Source: Gordonia amarae NBRC 15530 (GTDB taxonomy: Bacteria; Actinomycetota; Actinomycetes; Mycobacteriales; Mycobacteriaceae). From it: a DNA stretch of 64,000 bases. Where the stretch lies: contig NZ_BAED01000050.1 in NCBI RefSeq assembly GCF_000241345.1, positions 1 through 64,000 on the forward strand, given 5' to 3'. This document shows, one piece after another, positions 15,458-23,002 of this stretch (its first letter is position 1; every line of letters begins with the position of its first letter). The position numbers were made by a program, and so were the translations under genes. Below the pieces are notes generated by a model, which was not told where the DNA came from, ran no database searches, and saw nothing but the letters and a program-made list of their open reading frames with translations.

Positions 15458-16465
15458 TCAGTCGATGATCTGCTCGACAGAGCCGGCTCCCCGCACCAGC
15501 CGGATGCTCCACTCACCGATCTGCTCGGTGGTCGCATGCTCGATCCGACCCCGGACCTCTGCATCGAGCTCGCCGAACTTGAGGGTAAGCATGTCGATCA
15601 GCAAGCTTGCGCGACCCGAAGCAATCCCCTGCACGATTCCCCGGGCCTCACCGCGAGCCTCACCTTGGGCGATGAGCTGATCTGCTGTTGTCATGGCAAC
15701 CTCCTCCGCAACGGGTCCGACCGTTGCAGCGAACCGAACCAGCACGTCGACCGGCGTGACACTGACTCTTAAAATGTAGCTGAATACGCCGACCAGCCTC
15801 TGGCGGTCGATTTCTGACAGATCCTCGATCCAGTCCTTCAACCACCGCGTGACGTCTGGGTCATCAGTGGCGTTCGCGAACAATGCGAATGCCACCCGGG
15901 CGGTGCTGGTCAGTGGACGCGCACGCAACGCAGCTGCGTCGACCTCCGTCAGATCGTCCAACAGAAACCTGAAGCGTGGGATCAGGTCACGTGCAGCCTC
16001 GCCCAGACCGTCATCGATATCAAGCAGCCCTGCGATGTCGGTGACCGCCGACCATCGACGGCGCCCCTGATAGATCACCAGCGGCACGATCAGCGGCAAC
16101 GGGCGCCGGCCGGATGATGCTGCGTGTCGCGCCAGGTGCCGTTCCCAGATACGCACCATGTAGACAAGCATCCGAAACGCCATCAGCGGATCTGGGCTGC
16201 TCTGGTGCTCGATCAGCACATACAGATACGCATCCCGTCCGCTGACCGTGGTTGCGAACAACACGTCGGTCTGGCGATGCCTGAGTACCTCATCGACGAA
16301 GGTGCCCTCCTGCAACACCAGGCCGTCAAGGTCGATCCTCGCAGCCAAGTCCTGCGGCAGAACCGATCTCAGCTCTGATCCCGCATGCTCCGGATCGCTG
16401 AATACGAGACGAAACAGTCCGTCGTGTGGCTGTCCCCCGGCGGACGCCTCCCCATCGGTCGCCAT
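15458..16465 (-). CDS. Rpn-family recombination-promoting nuclease / YhgA-like
   Basis: A 335-residue protein of the Rpn (YhgA, Transposase_31) family, which has PD-(D/E)XK nuclease folds. Family motifs are HDGLFRLVFSDPEHAGSELRSVLP at the N-terminus, the catalytic region QTDVLFATT and YLYVLIEHQSSPD (about 70-95), and a C-terminal variable helical region ending in repeats of GEARGEARG. E. coli Rpn proteins are RecA-independent DNA nucleases that raise recombination; a phage-defence role has been proposed for the family. ATG at 16465 is used. No inverted ends are visible, so it is not itself a mobile element. Confidence 0.85.
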   Translation of the reverse strand: MATDGEASAGGQPHDGLFRLVFSDPEHAGSELRSVLPQDLAARIDLDGLVLQEGTFVDEVLRHRQTDVLFATTVSGRDAYLYVLIEHQSSPDPLMAFRMLVYMVRIWERHLARHAASSGRRPLPLIVPLVIYQGRRRWSAVTDIAGLLDIDDGLGEAARDLIPRFRFLLDDLTEVDAAALRARPLTSTARVAFALFANATDDPDVTRWLKDWIEDLSEIDRQRLVGVFSYILRVSVTPVDVLVRFAATVGPVAEEVAMTTADQLIAQGEARGEARGIVQGIASGRASLLIDMLTLKFGELDAEVRGRIEHATTEQIGEWSIRLVRGAGSVEQIID

Positions 16466-16567
16466 CGCCACACCATAACGACGGCCTCCGGCAACGTCAC
16501 GGACGGAATCCACAGCGGGAGTCCGACGCCGGGACACGGCACCTCAGATTCCGAGGCGTTGGTGCCC

Positions 16568-17662
16568 TCACCGTTCACGGGTTCCCCCGGGATCGGTGAG
16601 GCTGACCGGCATGACCAGGGTGATCAGGCCGCCGTCGTTGGCCGAACGCACCGTGACCGGCCGGTCGGGGGTGCGCAGGTCGAGGAGGAGGTCGTCGCCG
16701 AGGGTGGTGGTCACGGCGGGATACAGGGTGGTGACGGCGAAGGCGATCGCCATGGGCGGACCGGCCACGGTCGCGGGGAGGATCGTGGGCGATGCGTCGC
16801 CACCGGCCGGGGCCACCGACAGGGCTGACTCTCCGATCGTGATCGTGATGTGTTCGCTGTCAAGGGTTTCCAGCAGCCGACGAAGGCCGGTTCCCGAGAT
16901 GATCACCGACGTCGCCGGATCTGACAGCCCTGACAGCATGAGCCGGTAGTCGGGGTACGGCTCTGTTGTTGTCCGGCAATGCAATCGGCTGTCACCGCCA
17001 GTGAGGGTCAGCCCGGCCGCCGAATGATCCAGTTCAAGTGTCGGGCAGCGCCGGATAGTCGCCAGTCCCGCACGCAGGTCGTCGACCGATACCGTTGCGG
17101 CCCAACCGGTGTCCCCGGTAGCCGCGACGGCCAGGGTACGTATCGCCAACCTGACGCGATCGGTCGCCACGAGCGTGAGAGTTCCGGTTGCGCAGTCAGA
17201 TTCGATGCGAACCGTGTTCAGGATGGCGTGGTTGCGGTCATCGACGGTTGCGGTGAGAACCTGATCGACGGCCGCGGCGAACACCGGACCACGCACGCGG
17301 ACCGGTACGTCGCGATGCGCTCCGGCAAGGTCGGCGATGATGGCGGCACCACGGTCGCGGGCCAGCGTGGTGTCGTCGGACAGTTGCCTCAAATGGTCGT
17401 CGACAAGCCTGGCGGCCTCGGCCGGTTCGGCGTCGAGGATCTGTGCGACAGCACTGAGCGGGGTACCGATCTCGCGCAGCCTGCGCAGCAACCGTGCCTG
17501 GCCGACCTGCCCGGGTGCGTACCGCCGATAGCCGGAGACCCCGTCGACGTCGGCCGGCGGCAACAGGCCCGAGTCCGCGTAGAAGCGCAACGCGCTCGCC
17601 GTCAGGCCCGTCGCGCGAGCGAACTCGCCGATGGTCATCAGAGATGGTTCCAGATCAGTCAT
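16568..17662 (-). CDS. MerR regulator fused to DNA polymerase III beta-clamp-like domains
   Basis: A 364-residue fusion. Residues 1-115 are a MerR domain: SLMTIGEFARATGLTASALR helix-turn-helix, DVDGVSGYRRYAP wing and a dimerisation helix. Residues about 122-245 resemble beta-clamp domain II (LVATDRVRLA, then EPYPDYRLML). Residues about 250-356 resemble domain III, ending LITLVMPVSL like the clamp C-terminus (MPxRL). Clamp domain I is absent. Beta clamps encircle DNA and hold polymerase; here the fold could instead dimerise around DNA, bind a clamp ligand or sense clamp inhibitors. ATG follows GAGG. Fusions of this type occur in actinomycetes but I know of no characterised function. Confidence 0.85.
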   Translation of the reverse strand: MTDLEPSLMTIGEFARATGLTASALRFYADSGLLPPADVDGVSGYRRYAPGQVGQARLLRRLREIGTPLSAVAQILDAEPAEAARLVDDHLRQLSDDTTLARDRGAAIIADLAGAHRDVPVRVRGPVFAAAVDQVLTATVDDRNHAILNTVRIESDCATGTLTLVATDRVRLAIRTLAVAATGDTGWAATVSVDDLRAGLATIRRCPTLELDHSAAGLTLTGGDSRLHCRTTTEPYPDYRLMLSGLSDPATSVIISGTGLRRLLETLDSEHITITIGESALSVAPAGGDASPTILPATVAGPPMAIAFAVTTLYPAVTTTLGDDLLLDLRTPDRPVTVRSANDGGLITLVMPVSLTDPGGTRER

Positions 17663-17747
17663 GGCCACATCCTCAGGTCTCACCCAACGCGAAGGTCAAG
17701 CCCGGCAGTTGCAACCGCCCCGGGCGGCAGGCAATAGGGTGACGGGT

Positions 17748-18440
17748 ATGGGTGCTATCTATATCGTCCGCCACGGACAGGCCGATCCGAGTGCGTATGG
17801 CGTGGCCGAAGCCGCCGACAGCTCGGCGCCGATCGGCAGTCTCACCGACACCGGGGTGATGCAGGCCAAGATGAGCGGGGCGTTGCTGTCGTCGCTGATC
17901 CCGAAGGTCGACGCCGCGTTCACCGGGACGCTGCCGCGCCAGCAGCAGACGATCGCCGCCGTGCTCGACAGCTTTCCGGGGGCGCCCGCGCCGGTGGTCG
18001 AGGCCGGCTGGGACGAGTACGAGATCCCCGACTTCGGCAGTGCCGCGACCATCGACGACTTCCGTGACGGTGCCGCCTATCAGCGGATGCTCGACGCACG
18101 GCTCGGCGAGTGGATCGACGGCTCACTCGTCCTCCCGGACGGCAGCACCCACGAGACGTACGCCGACTATCGGGACCGCATCCGCAACGCGGCCCGCGCC
18201 GCCCACGCCGCCGCCGGTTCCGGACAGAACGTGCTGGTCGCGTCGTCGGCGGGCACGATCGGCGCGCTGATCGCGGAGCTGTGGCAGGTGCCCGACGCCC
18301 GCTGGCCGGTGCTGGCGCGGACGATGGTGAACGCGTCGGTGACCAAACTGATCGCGGGCCGCAGCGGCCTGTCGGTGGTGTCGTTCAACGAGCACGCCCA
18401 CCTCGCCGACCGCGACGGCGGCATCGCCACCTTCCGGTAG
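17748..18440 (+). CDS. Histidine phosphatase (phosphoglycerate-mutase-like)
   Basis: A 230-residue protein with the RHG catalytic motif IYIVRHGQAD at residues 4-13, the phospho-histidine being His of RHG, the second Arg near LPRQQQTIAAV, and the distal catalytic His replaced by the ASSAGTIGAL region (usual ...SHG...), where no His is seen. Members are broad phosphatases. ATG has AGGGTGACGG upstream. It is divergent from the MerR-clamp gene, 85 bp away. Substrate not predictable; the missing distal His may reduce activity. Confidence 0.8.
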   Translation: MGAIYIVRHGQADPSAYGVAEAADSSAPIGSLTDTGVMQAKMSGALLSSLIPKVDAAFTGTLPRQQQTIAAVLDSFPGAPAPVVEAGWDEYEIPDFGSAATIDDFRDGAAYQRMLDARLGEWIDGSLVLPDGSTHETYADYRDRIRNAARAAHAAAGSGQNVLVASSAGTIGALIAELWQVPDARWPVLARTMVNASVTKLIAGRSGLSVVSFNEHAHLADRDGGIATFR

Positions 18441-18484
18441 CCGCTTACCTCGCCGACTGACGCAGGCGCCGGCGCCAACATACA

Positions 18485-18526
18485 AACCTCAGTGTTACTA
18501 TCATCAATGTTAGTAACTTGGAGGTT
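18485..18526. promoter_or_regulatory. 42-bp nested palindrome over the ribosome binding site
   Basis: Symmetric arms AACCTC/GAGGTT and GTTACTA/TAGTAAC are nested around a 10-base centre that itself contains CAT-CA-ATG. The right outer arm contains the GGAGG ribosome binding site of the ATPase gene whose ATG follows four bases later. It can act as a DNA operator or as an mRNA hairpin that hides the ribosome binding site. Confidence 0.7.
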
Positions 18527-18529
18527 AGT

Positions 18530-19945
18530 ATGTTTGTCGGACGGAGCGCGCAACTGGCCCGGCTGGGCGGACTCCTGCGGCACGTACGCGACGACGGGGA
18601 CGCCAAACCCGGGAAAGCACTACTCATCCGTGGCCGGCGGCGCGTCGGCAAATCACGGCTGGTGGAGGAGTTCGTCGAGCACATCGACGTCCCTCACCTG
18701 TTCTTTGCCGCGACGGGACGACCGGTGCGCGACGAGCTCAGGCTGTTCGCCGAGGAGGTCGTGGCATCCGATCTGCCCGGAGCCGCGGTCTTCGACGGCG
18801 TCGAACTCGCGAGTTGGGACGCGGCGTTTCGACTTCTGGCCTCAGCACTACCAGACGACGGCAGCGTCGTCGTCCTCGATGAGGTCCCCTATCTGATCGC
18901 CGCAGATGACGGGTTCGAAGGAACCCTGCAACGGGCATTCGACCGTGAATTGGCCCGCAAACGCGTCCTGCTCATCGGCATCGGCTCCGATCTGGCGATG
19001 ATGGAAGCACTCAACGAGTACGGTCGGCCATTCCACCAGCGCGCCACCGAAATGGTCGTCCCCCCGCTGACTCCCGCCGAGGTGGCCGAGATCCTCGACC
19101 TTCCGGCTGCGGATGCCTTTGACGCGCAACTGATCACCGGCGGGCTCCCGCTGATCTGCAACGAGTGGCCGGCCGGTATGCCACTGATGGATTACCTCGA
19201 TCAGGCGCTGCGCGACCCGACGTCCGCACTGTTGGTCTCGGGCGAACGATCGCTGGCCGCCGAGTTCCCGTCCGACGCACAGCCGCGTACCGTCCTGGCA
19301 GCGATCGGCAGCGGGGAACGCACGTTCACCAATATCGGTCGCGCCGCGGGCAATACGCCGCAAGCCTCACTCAACCGCTCGCTGGCCATATTGCTGGCCA
19401 AGAGAATCGTCGCGGCCGATGAGCCGCTCTCGACGAAGTCCGGAGCGAGGGACAAGCGATATCGGATCGCGGACCCTTACCTCCGGTTCTGGCTCTCATT
19501 CCTCGGACCACACCTCGACGAAATCGAGCGTGGACGGGGCGACCGTGTCCACGCACGTATCCGCAACTCCTGGACATCGTGGCGGGGGCGTGCGATCGAG
19601 CCCACCATCCGCGACGCTCTGGAACGCCTGGTGCCCACCGTCATACTCGATGAGTACGATGCTCCCGGCGTGGTCGGCGGCTACTGGACACGCACCAACA
19701 ACCCGGAGATCGACATCGTTGTCGGCGACCGCACCCCGAACACCAAGCGCATCATCGCTCTCGGCTCCATCAAGTGGCTGGAGAACGCACCCTTCGACCG
19801 CCACGACCTCGGTGCGCTACAAGCGCACCGTACTCAGCTTCCGGGCGCTGCGGTCGACGCCCCGCTCATCGCGGTCGCACGATCAGGGTGCACCGTCGTG
19901 GGCGTCACCCACTTCACACCGGAGGAACTGATCACCGCCTACTAG
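18530..19945 (+). CDS. ATPase with C-terminal DUF234 domain
   Basis: A 471-residue STAND/MNS-type ATPase. It begins MFVGRSAQLARLGGLL, with Walker A GRRRVGKS (about 35-42), Walker B VVVLDEVPYL (about 111-120), sensor LLIGIGSDLAMME, a winged helix and the C-terminal DUF234 domain (about 310-470) with YRIADPYLRFWLSF and NPEIDIVV. DUF234 is a PD-(D/E)XK-like fold; relatives usually carry G-E-x-K-W at the catalytic strand, whereas this one reads GSIKW, so nuclease activity may be lost. ATG follows GGAGG within the palindrome. Such genes are common accessory genes of unknown role. Confidence 0.85.
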   Translation: MFVGRSAQLARLGGLLRHVRDDGDAKPGKALLIRGRRRVGKSRLVEEFVEHIDVPHLFFAATGRPVRDELRLFAEEVVASDLPGAAVFDGVELASWDAAFRLLASALPDDGSVVVLDEVPYLIAADDGFEGTLQRAFDRELARKRVLLIGIGSDLAMMEALNEYGRPFHQRATEMVVPPLTPAEVAEILDLPAADAFDAQLITGGLPLICNEWPAGMPLMDYLDQALRDPTSALLVSGERSLAAEFPSDAQPRTVLAAIGSGERTFTNIGRAAGNTPQASLNRSLAILLAKRIVAADEPLSTKSGARDKRYRIADPYLRFWLSFLGPHLDEIERGRGDRVHARIRNSWTSWRGRAIEPTIRDALERLVPTVILDEYDAPGVVGGYWTRTNNPEIDIVVGDRTPNTKRIIALGSIKWLENAPFDRHDLGALQAHRTQLPGAAVDAPLIAVARSGCTVVGVTHFTPEELITAY

Positions 19946-20949
19946 CCGAGTTGCCGGAGGCCGTTGGCGATGAATTCGGCGGTGGCCTCTGCGGCTCGCT
20001 CGGCACCGTCGGAGGCCGCACCGGCGAGGGCTCGGTGGGTGATGCCCTCGCCGATCACGCCGAGTTTCAGGTTGGCCAGGGCGAGGTAGAAGTCCCAGTC
20101 GCCCAGGTCGATTCCGGCGAGTTCGGCGTAGCGGGAGGCGATGGCGTCGGCCGACGGGTAGCGGTCGCTGGTCCAGGCGGCGTCGAAACCGAGGACGGTG
20201 TCGAAGACCGGGGTGCGGTAGACGCACATCAGCGCGATGTCGGTGAGCGGGTCACCGAGCGTGGACATCTCCCAGTCCACCACGGCCCGAACGGTTCCCG
20301 GATCGCCCTTGGCGAGGATGGTGTTGTCGACGCGGAAGTCGCCGTGCACGATGGTGTTTCGCGACTCGGCGGGCACCCGCTCCGACAGCGCGGCCACCAG
20401 GGTGTCGAGATCGGGAAGGTCGCGAGTCTTCACATGCCCCCACTGCCGGGCCCACAGCTTCACCTGACGACCCGCGAAACCCTCAGGCCTGCCGAAGGAT
20501 TCGAGACCCACCGAGGCGTAGTCGACGGCGTGCAGCGACGCCAGCGTCGAGACGAGCGCCTCACAGTTGCGGGCCACGTCGTCGTCGGAGAGCGCGGCGA
20601 GATCCTGCGCCGAACGCACCACCAGACCGTCGACATACTCGACGACGGTGAACGGCGCCCCGATCACCTCACCCTCGGGGTCGACGGCGACGGTGGTGGC
20701 CACCGGCACCGACGTGCCCTGCAGGGCGTGGGTGACGGCCCATTCGCGGTTCATGTCGTGTGCCGACGGGGTGAGTCCACCGGTCGGCGGACGGCGCACC
20801 ACCCAATTCGACTTGCCGTCGGACACACCGAAAGTCAGGTTGGACTTACCGCCGCTGATGAGGTCGACGGTCAGCTCGCCGGCGACGTCGACGCCCTGGT
20901 CGACGAGGAAGGCGCGCAGCTTGGCCGCGTCGAGAGCGGGGTGACTCAT
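19942..20949 (-). CDS. APH-family kinase, ACAD10/11 kinase-domain-like
   Basis: A 335-residue aminoglycoside-phosphotransferase-fold kinase. Nucleotide loop GGKSNLTFGV (about 33-42), catalytic VHGDFRVDN (HxDxxxxN, about 200-208) and metal-binding VVDWEMSTLGDPLTDI (about 218-233) are intact. The sequence matches the kinase family fused to acyl-CoA dehydrogenase in ACAD10/11, which phosphorylates 4-hydroxyacyl-CoA. Overlap by ATGA with the dehydrogenase gene supports a joint reaction. Antibiotic resistance is an unlikely role. Confidence 0.88.
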   Translation of the reverse strand: MSHPALDAAKLRAFLVDQGVDVAGELTVDLISGGKSNLTFGVSDGKSNWVVRRPPTGGLTPSAHDMNREWAVTHALQGTSVPVATTVAVDPEGEVIGAPFTVVEYVDGLVVRSAQDLAALSDDDVARNCEALVSTLASLHAVDYASVGLESFGRPEGFAGRQVKLWARQWGHVKTRDLPDLDTLVAALSERVPAESRNTIVHGDFRVDNTILAKGDPGTVRAVVDWEMSTLGDPLTDIALMCVYRTPVFDTVLGFDAAWTSDRYPSADAIASRYAELAGIDLGDWDFYLALANLKLGVIGEGITHRALAGAASDGAERAAEATAEFIANGLRQLG

Positions 20950-22163
20950 GCGCCCGCCCCCTTCGCCTGCTGCGCCTTGCGCCACCGGCCGACGGTGCGC
21001 CGGGCGATGGCCCAGCGATGCACCTCGGACGGGCCGTCGTAGATGCGGAACGGCCGCAGTTCGGCCTGCAACCGGGCCAGCGGCAGATCCTCGGACACCC
21101 CGAGCCCGCCGCACATCTGGATACTGCGATCGACGATCCTCAGATATGCCTCGGCGGCAAAGGTTTTGGCGATCGACGTCTCGTTGGAGGCGTGCCGGCC
21201 GGCGTCGAGTTCGTGGCAGGCCCTGATCAGCAGCGCCCGCGCGGCGGCGAGGTCGATCTCGTTGTCGGCGATCATCTGCTGGATCATGCCGAGGTCGGCG
21301 AGCTTGCCGCCGAAACCCTCACGCTGCGCGACATACTCGACGGCCACGTCCTGGCAGCGCACCGCCGACCCCATCCAGCGCATCACATGCGTCATACGGG
21401 CGGGCCCGAGCCGCACCTGCGCATACCGGTAACCCTCGTCCACCTCGCCGAGGATGTCCTCGTCGGGAACGAACACGTCACGGAAGCTGACCTCGCAGTG
21501 CCCGCCGATCATCGCCTTGTCGGTGGTGTGGATGTGCCGCTGCACGGTGATGCCGGGGGTGTCGGCGGGCGCCAGGAACATCGTCGCGCCGCCGCGGTCG
21601 CCGGGCGATCCGGCGGTGCGGGCCATGATGATGAAGAATCCGGCACCGTCGGCGCCGGTGATGAATCGCTTGTCGCCGTTGATCTTCCATCCGCCGTCGA
21701 CCTTGACGGCCTGGGTGCGCAGCGCGTCGGGATCCGATCCCGCACCCGGCGACGGTTCGGTCATGGCGAACGCCGAGCGGACGATGCCGCGGGCGAGCGG
21801 TTCGAGGTAGAGGGTGCGCTGGCGGTCGTCGGCGATGTGGGCGAGCATGTGCACGTTGCCCTCGTCGGGGGCGCCGATGTGCAGGGCGACCGGCCCGAAC
21901 GTCGAATAGCCCGCGGCCTCGAACACCGGCGCCCGGTCGGACATGGTGAGGCCGAGCCCGCCGAACTCGACGGGTGCGTGCGGGGCGAACACCCCCGCCT
22001 CACGGGCGGCGTCGTTCAGTCTGCGGCGTAGATCGTCGCCGCCGGCGGCGGTGACATCGCCGTGGAATTCGTTCTCGACCGGCAGCACGTGCTCGCGGAC
22101 GAAGGCCGACGTCTTGTCGACGAGGTCGGTGACGGACGTGTCGTAGGTCAGGTCTACAGGCAA
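20946..22163 (-). CDS. Acyl-CoA dehydrogenase, ACAD10/11-like
   Basis: A 405-residue flavoenzyme with the ACAD fold: FGGLGLTMSDRAPVFEAAGY near 65-85, FAMTEPSPGAGSD flavin-binding loop near 132-145, QMCGGLGVSEDLPLAR near 360-375, and YDGPSEVHRWAIARR near the C-terminus as in ACAD11-type proteins. With the adjacent kinase it would convert a phosphorylated 4-hydroxyacyl-CoA by phosphate elimination into an enoyl-CoA for beta-oxidation. The start is TTG with AGGAG nine bases upstream. A perfect 18-bp palindrome lies just upstream of this. Confidence 0.92.
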   Translation of the reverse strand: MPVDLTYDTSVTDLVDKTSAFVREHVLPVENEFHGDVTAAGGDDLRRRLNDAAREAGVFAPHAPVEFGGLGLTMSDRAPVFEAAGYSTFGPVALHIGAPDEGNVHMLAHIADDRQRTLYLEPLARGIVRSAFAMTEPSPGAGSDPDALRTQAVKVDGGWKINGDKRFITGADGAGFFIIMARTAGSPGDRGGATMFLAPADTPGITVQRHIHTTDKAMIGGHCEVSFRDVFVPDEDILGEVDEGYRYAQVRLGPARMTHVMRWMGSAVRCQDVAVEYVAQREGFGGKLADLGMIQQMIADNEIDLAAARALLIRACHELDAGRHASNETSIAKTFAAEAYLRIVDRSIQMCGGLGVSEDLPLARLQAELRPFRIYDGPSEVHRWAIARRTVGRWRKAQQAKGAGA

Positions 22164-22189
22164 CGGGCTACTCCTGGTACAGCATCCAG

Positions 22190-22207
22190 ACCGAGCGATC
22201 GCTCGGT
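22190..22207. promoter_or_regulatory. 18-bp perfect palindrome, candidate TetR operator
   Basis: ACCGAGCGATCGCTCGGT, a perfect palindrome 27-44 bp upstream of the acyl-CoA dehydrogenase start and downstream of the tetR gene. Length and symmetry are typical of TetR sites in fatty-acid pathways. Confidence 0.75.
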
Positions 22208-22256
22208 GATTTGTTACACCATGCCAGGCCGCCGCCGGAACGTCAACGACGAACGC

Positions 22257-22928
22257 TCAGTCCCCTGTGTACTCCACCAGACAGCGCGCCATGTGCAGAT
22301 TGCGCCGGATCAGCTCGTCCGCGGCCACCTCGCCGTCGACGTTGAACCAGGTGGACACCCCGACACACATCGTGGCCACCGCCCGCGCGGCGTCCTTGGG
22401 ATACCGGGTGGCGAAGTCCCCGGACTCGACGCCGGCGAACACGATCTCGTCGACCATCCGTTGCTGCCGGTCCCGGTACCCGATATAGGTCGGCTTGTAA
22501 CCGGCGTCGAGGCTGCGGATCTCGGTGGACCCGACGAAAGCCTGCGCCTGACGGTACATGTGGAACCGCAGCAGCGACTCGACGACGGCGTCGAAGCGGG
22601 CGACCGGCTGGTCCCCCGCCTCTGCGACGGCCTGTTCGGAGCGCGTGAGCAGGTCCGTCATCGTCCGTTCCAGCAGACCCTGCAGCAGCGACTGCTTGGA
22701 CGGGTAATGGTGATACAGGCCCGGCACCGACAGGTTGGCGCGGGAGGCGATCTCCCGCACCGACGTGCCGTGGTAGCCGTGTTCGGCGAAGGTGTCCAGC
22801 GCAGCGGCCAGCGGAACGGGCAATTCGGTCGCTCCGTAGTCCCGCCAGCCTGCCGGTTCGGTCACGGCCACGTCCCGATCGTCGGTGCCCAGATCTTCCT
22901 TACCCGGTCCGTCAATCGTGCTGCTCAT
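22257..22928 (-). CDS. TetR-family transcriptional regulator
   Basis: A 223-residue TetR protein. The DNA-binding domain (about 35-85) reads AALDTFAEHGYHGTSVREIASRANLSVPGLYHHYPSKQSLL; the rest is a helical ligand-binding domain. It sits upstream of, and on the same strand as, the dehydrogenase-kinase pair, separated by 93 bp that contain the 18-bp palindrome. It probably represses that pair and senses an acyl-CoA. ATG at 22928 is used, with ATG 22940 possible; neither has a clear ribosome binding site. Confidence 0.87.
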   Translation of the reverse strand: MSSTIDGPGKEDLGTDDRDVAVTEPAGWRDYGATELPVPLAAALDTFAEHGYHGTSVREIASRANLSVPGLYHHYPSKQSLLQGLLERTMTDLLTRSEQAVAEAGDQPVARFDAVVESLLRFHMYRQAQAFVGSTEIRSLDAGYKPTYIGYRDRQQRMVDEIVFAGVESGDFATRYPKDAARAVATMCVGVSTWFNVDGEVAADELIRRNLHMARCLVEYTGD

Positions 22929-23002
22929 GCGTACAAACATAGACGCAACCGACGCGCCGACCGAACACTAGCTCTGTTCCCGGGCCTTTCGGAACCAACC
23001 CG

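Noticed and set aside
15458..16465. Rpn-type gene as a transposon
   Set aside because: Despite the old transposase name no terminal inverted repeats or target duplications are visible around it.
19942..20949. Aminoglycoside resistance gene
   Set aside because: The kinase fold is shared, but sequence motifs and coupling to an acyl-CoA dehydrogenase fit acyl-CoA metabolism.
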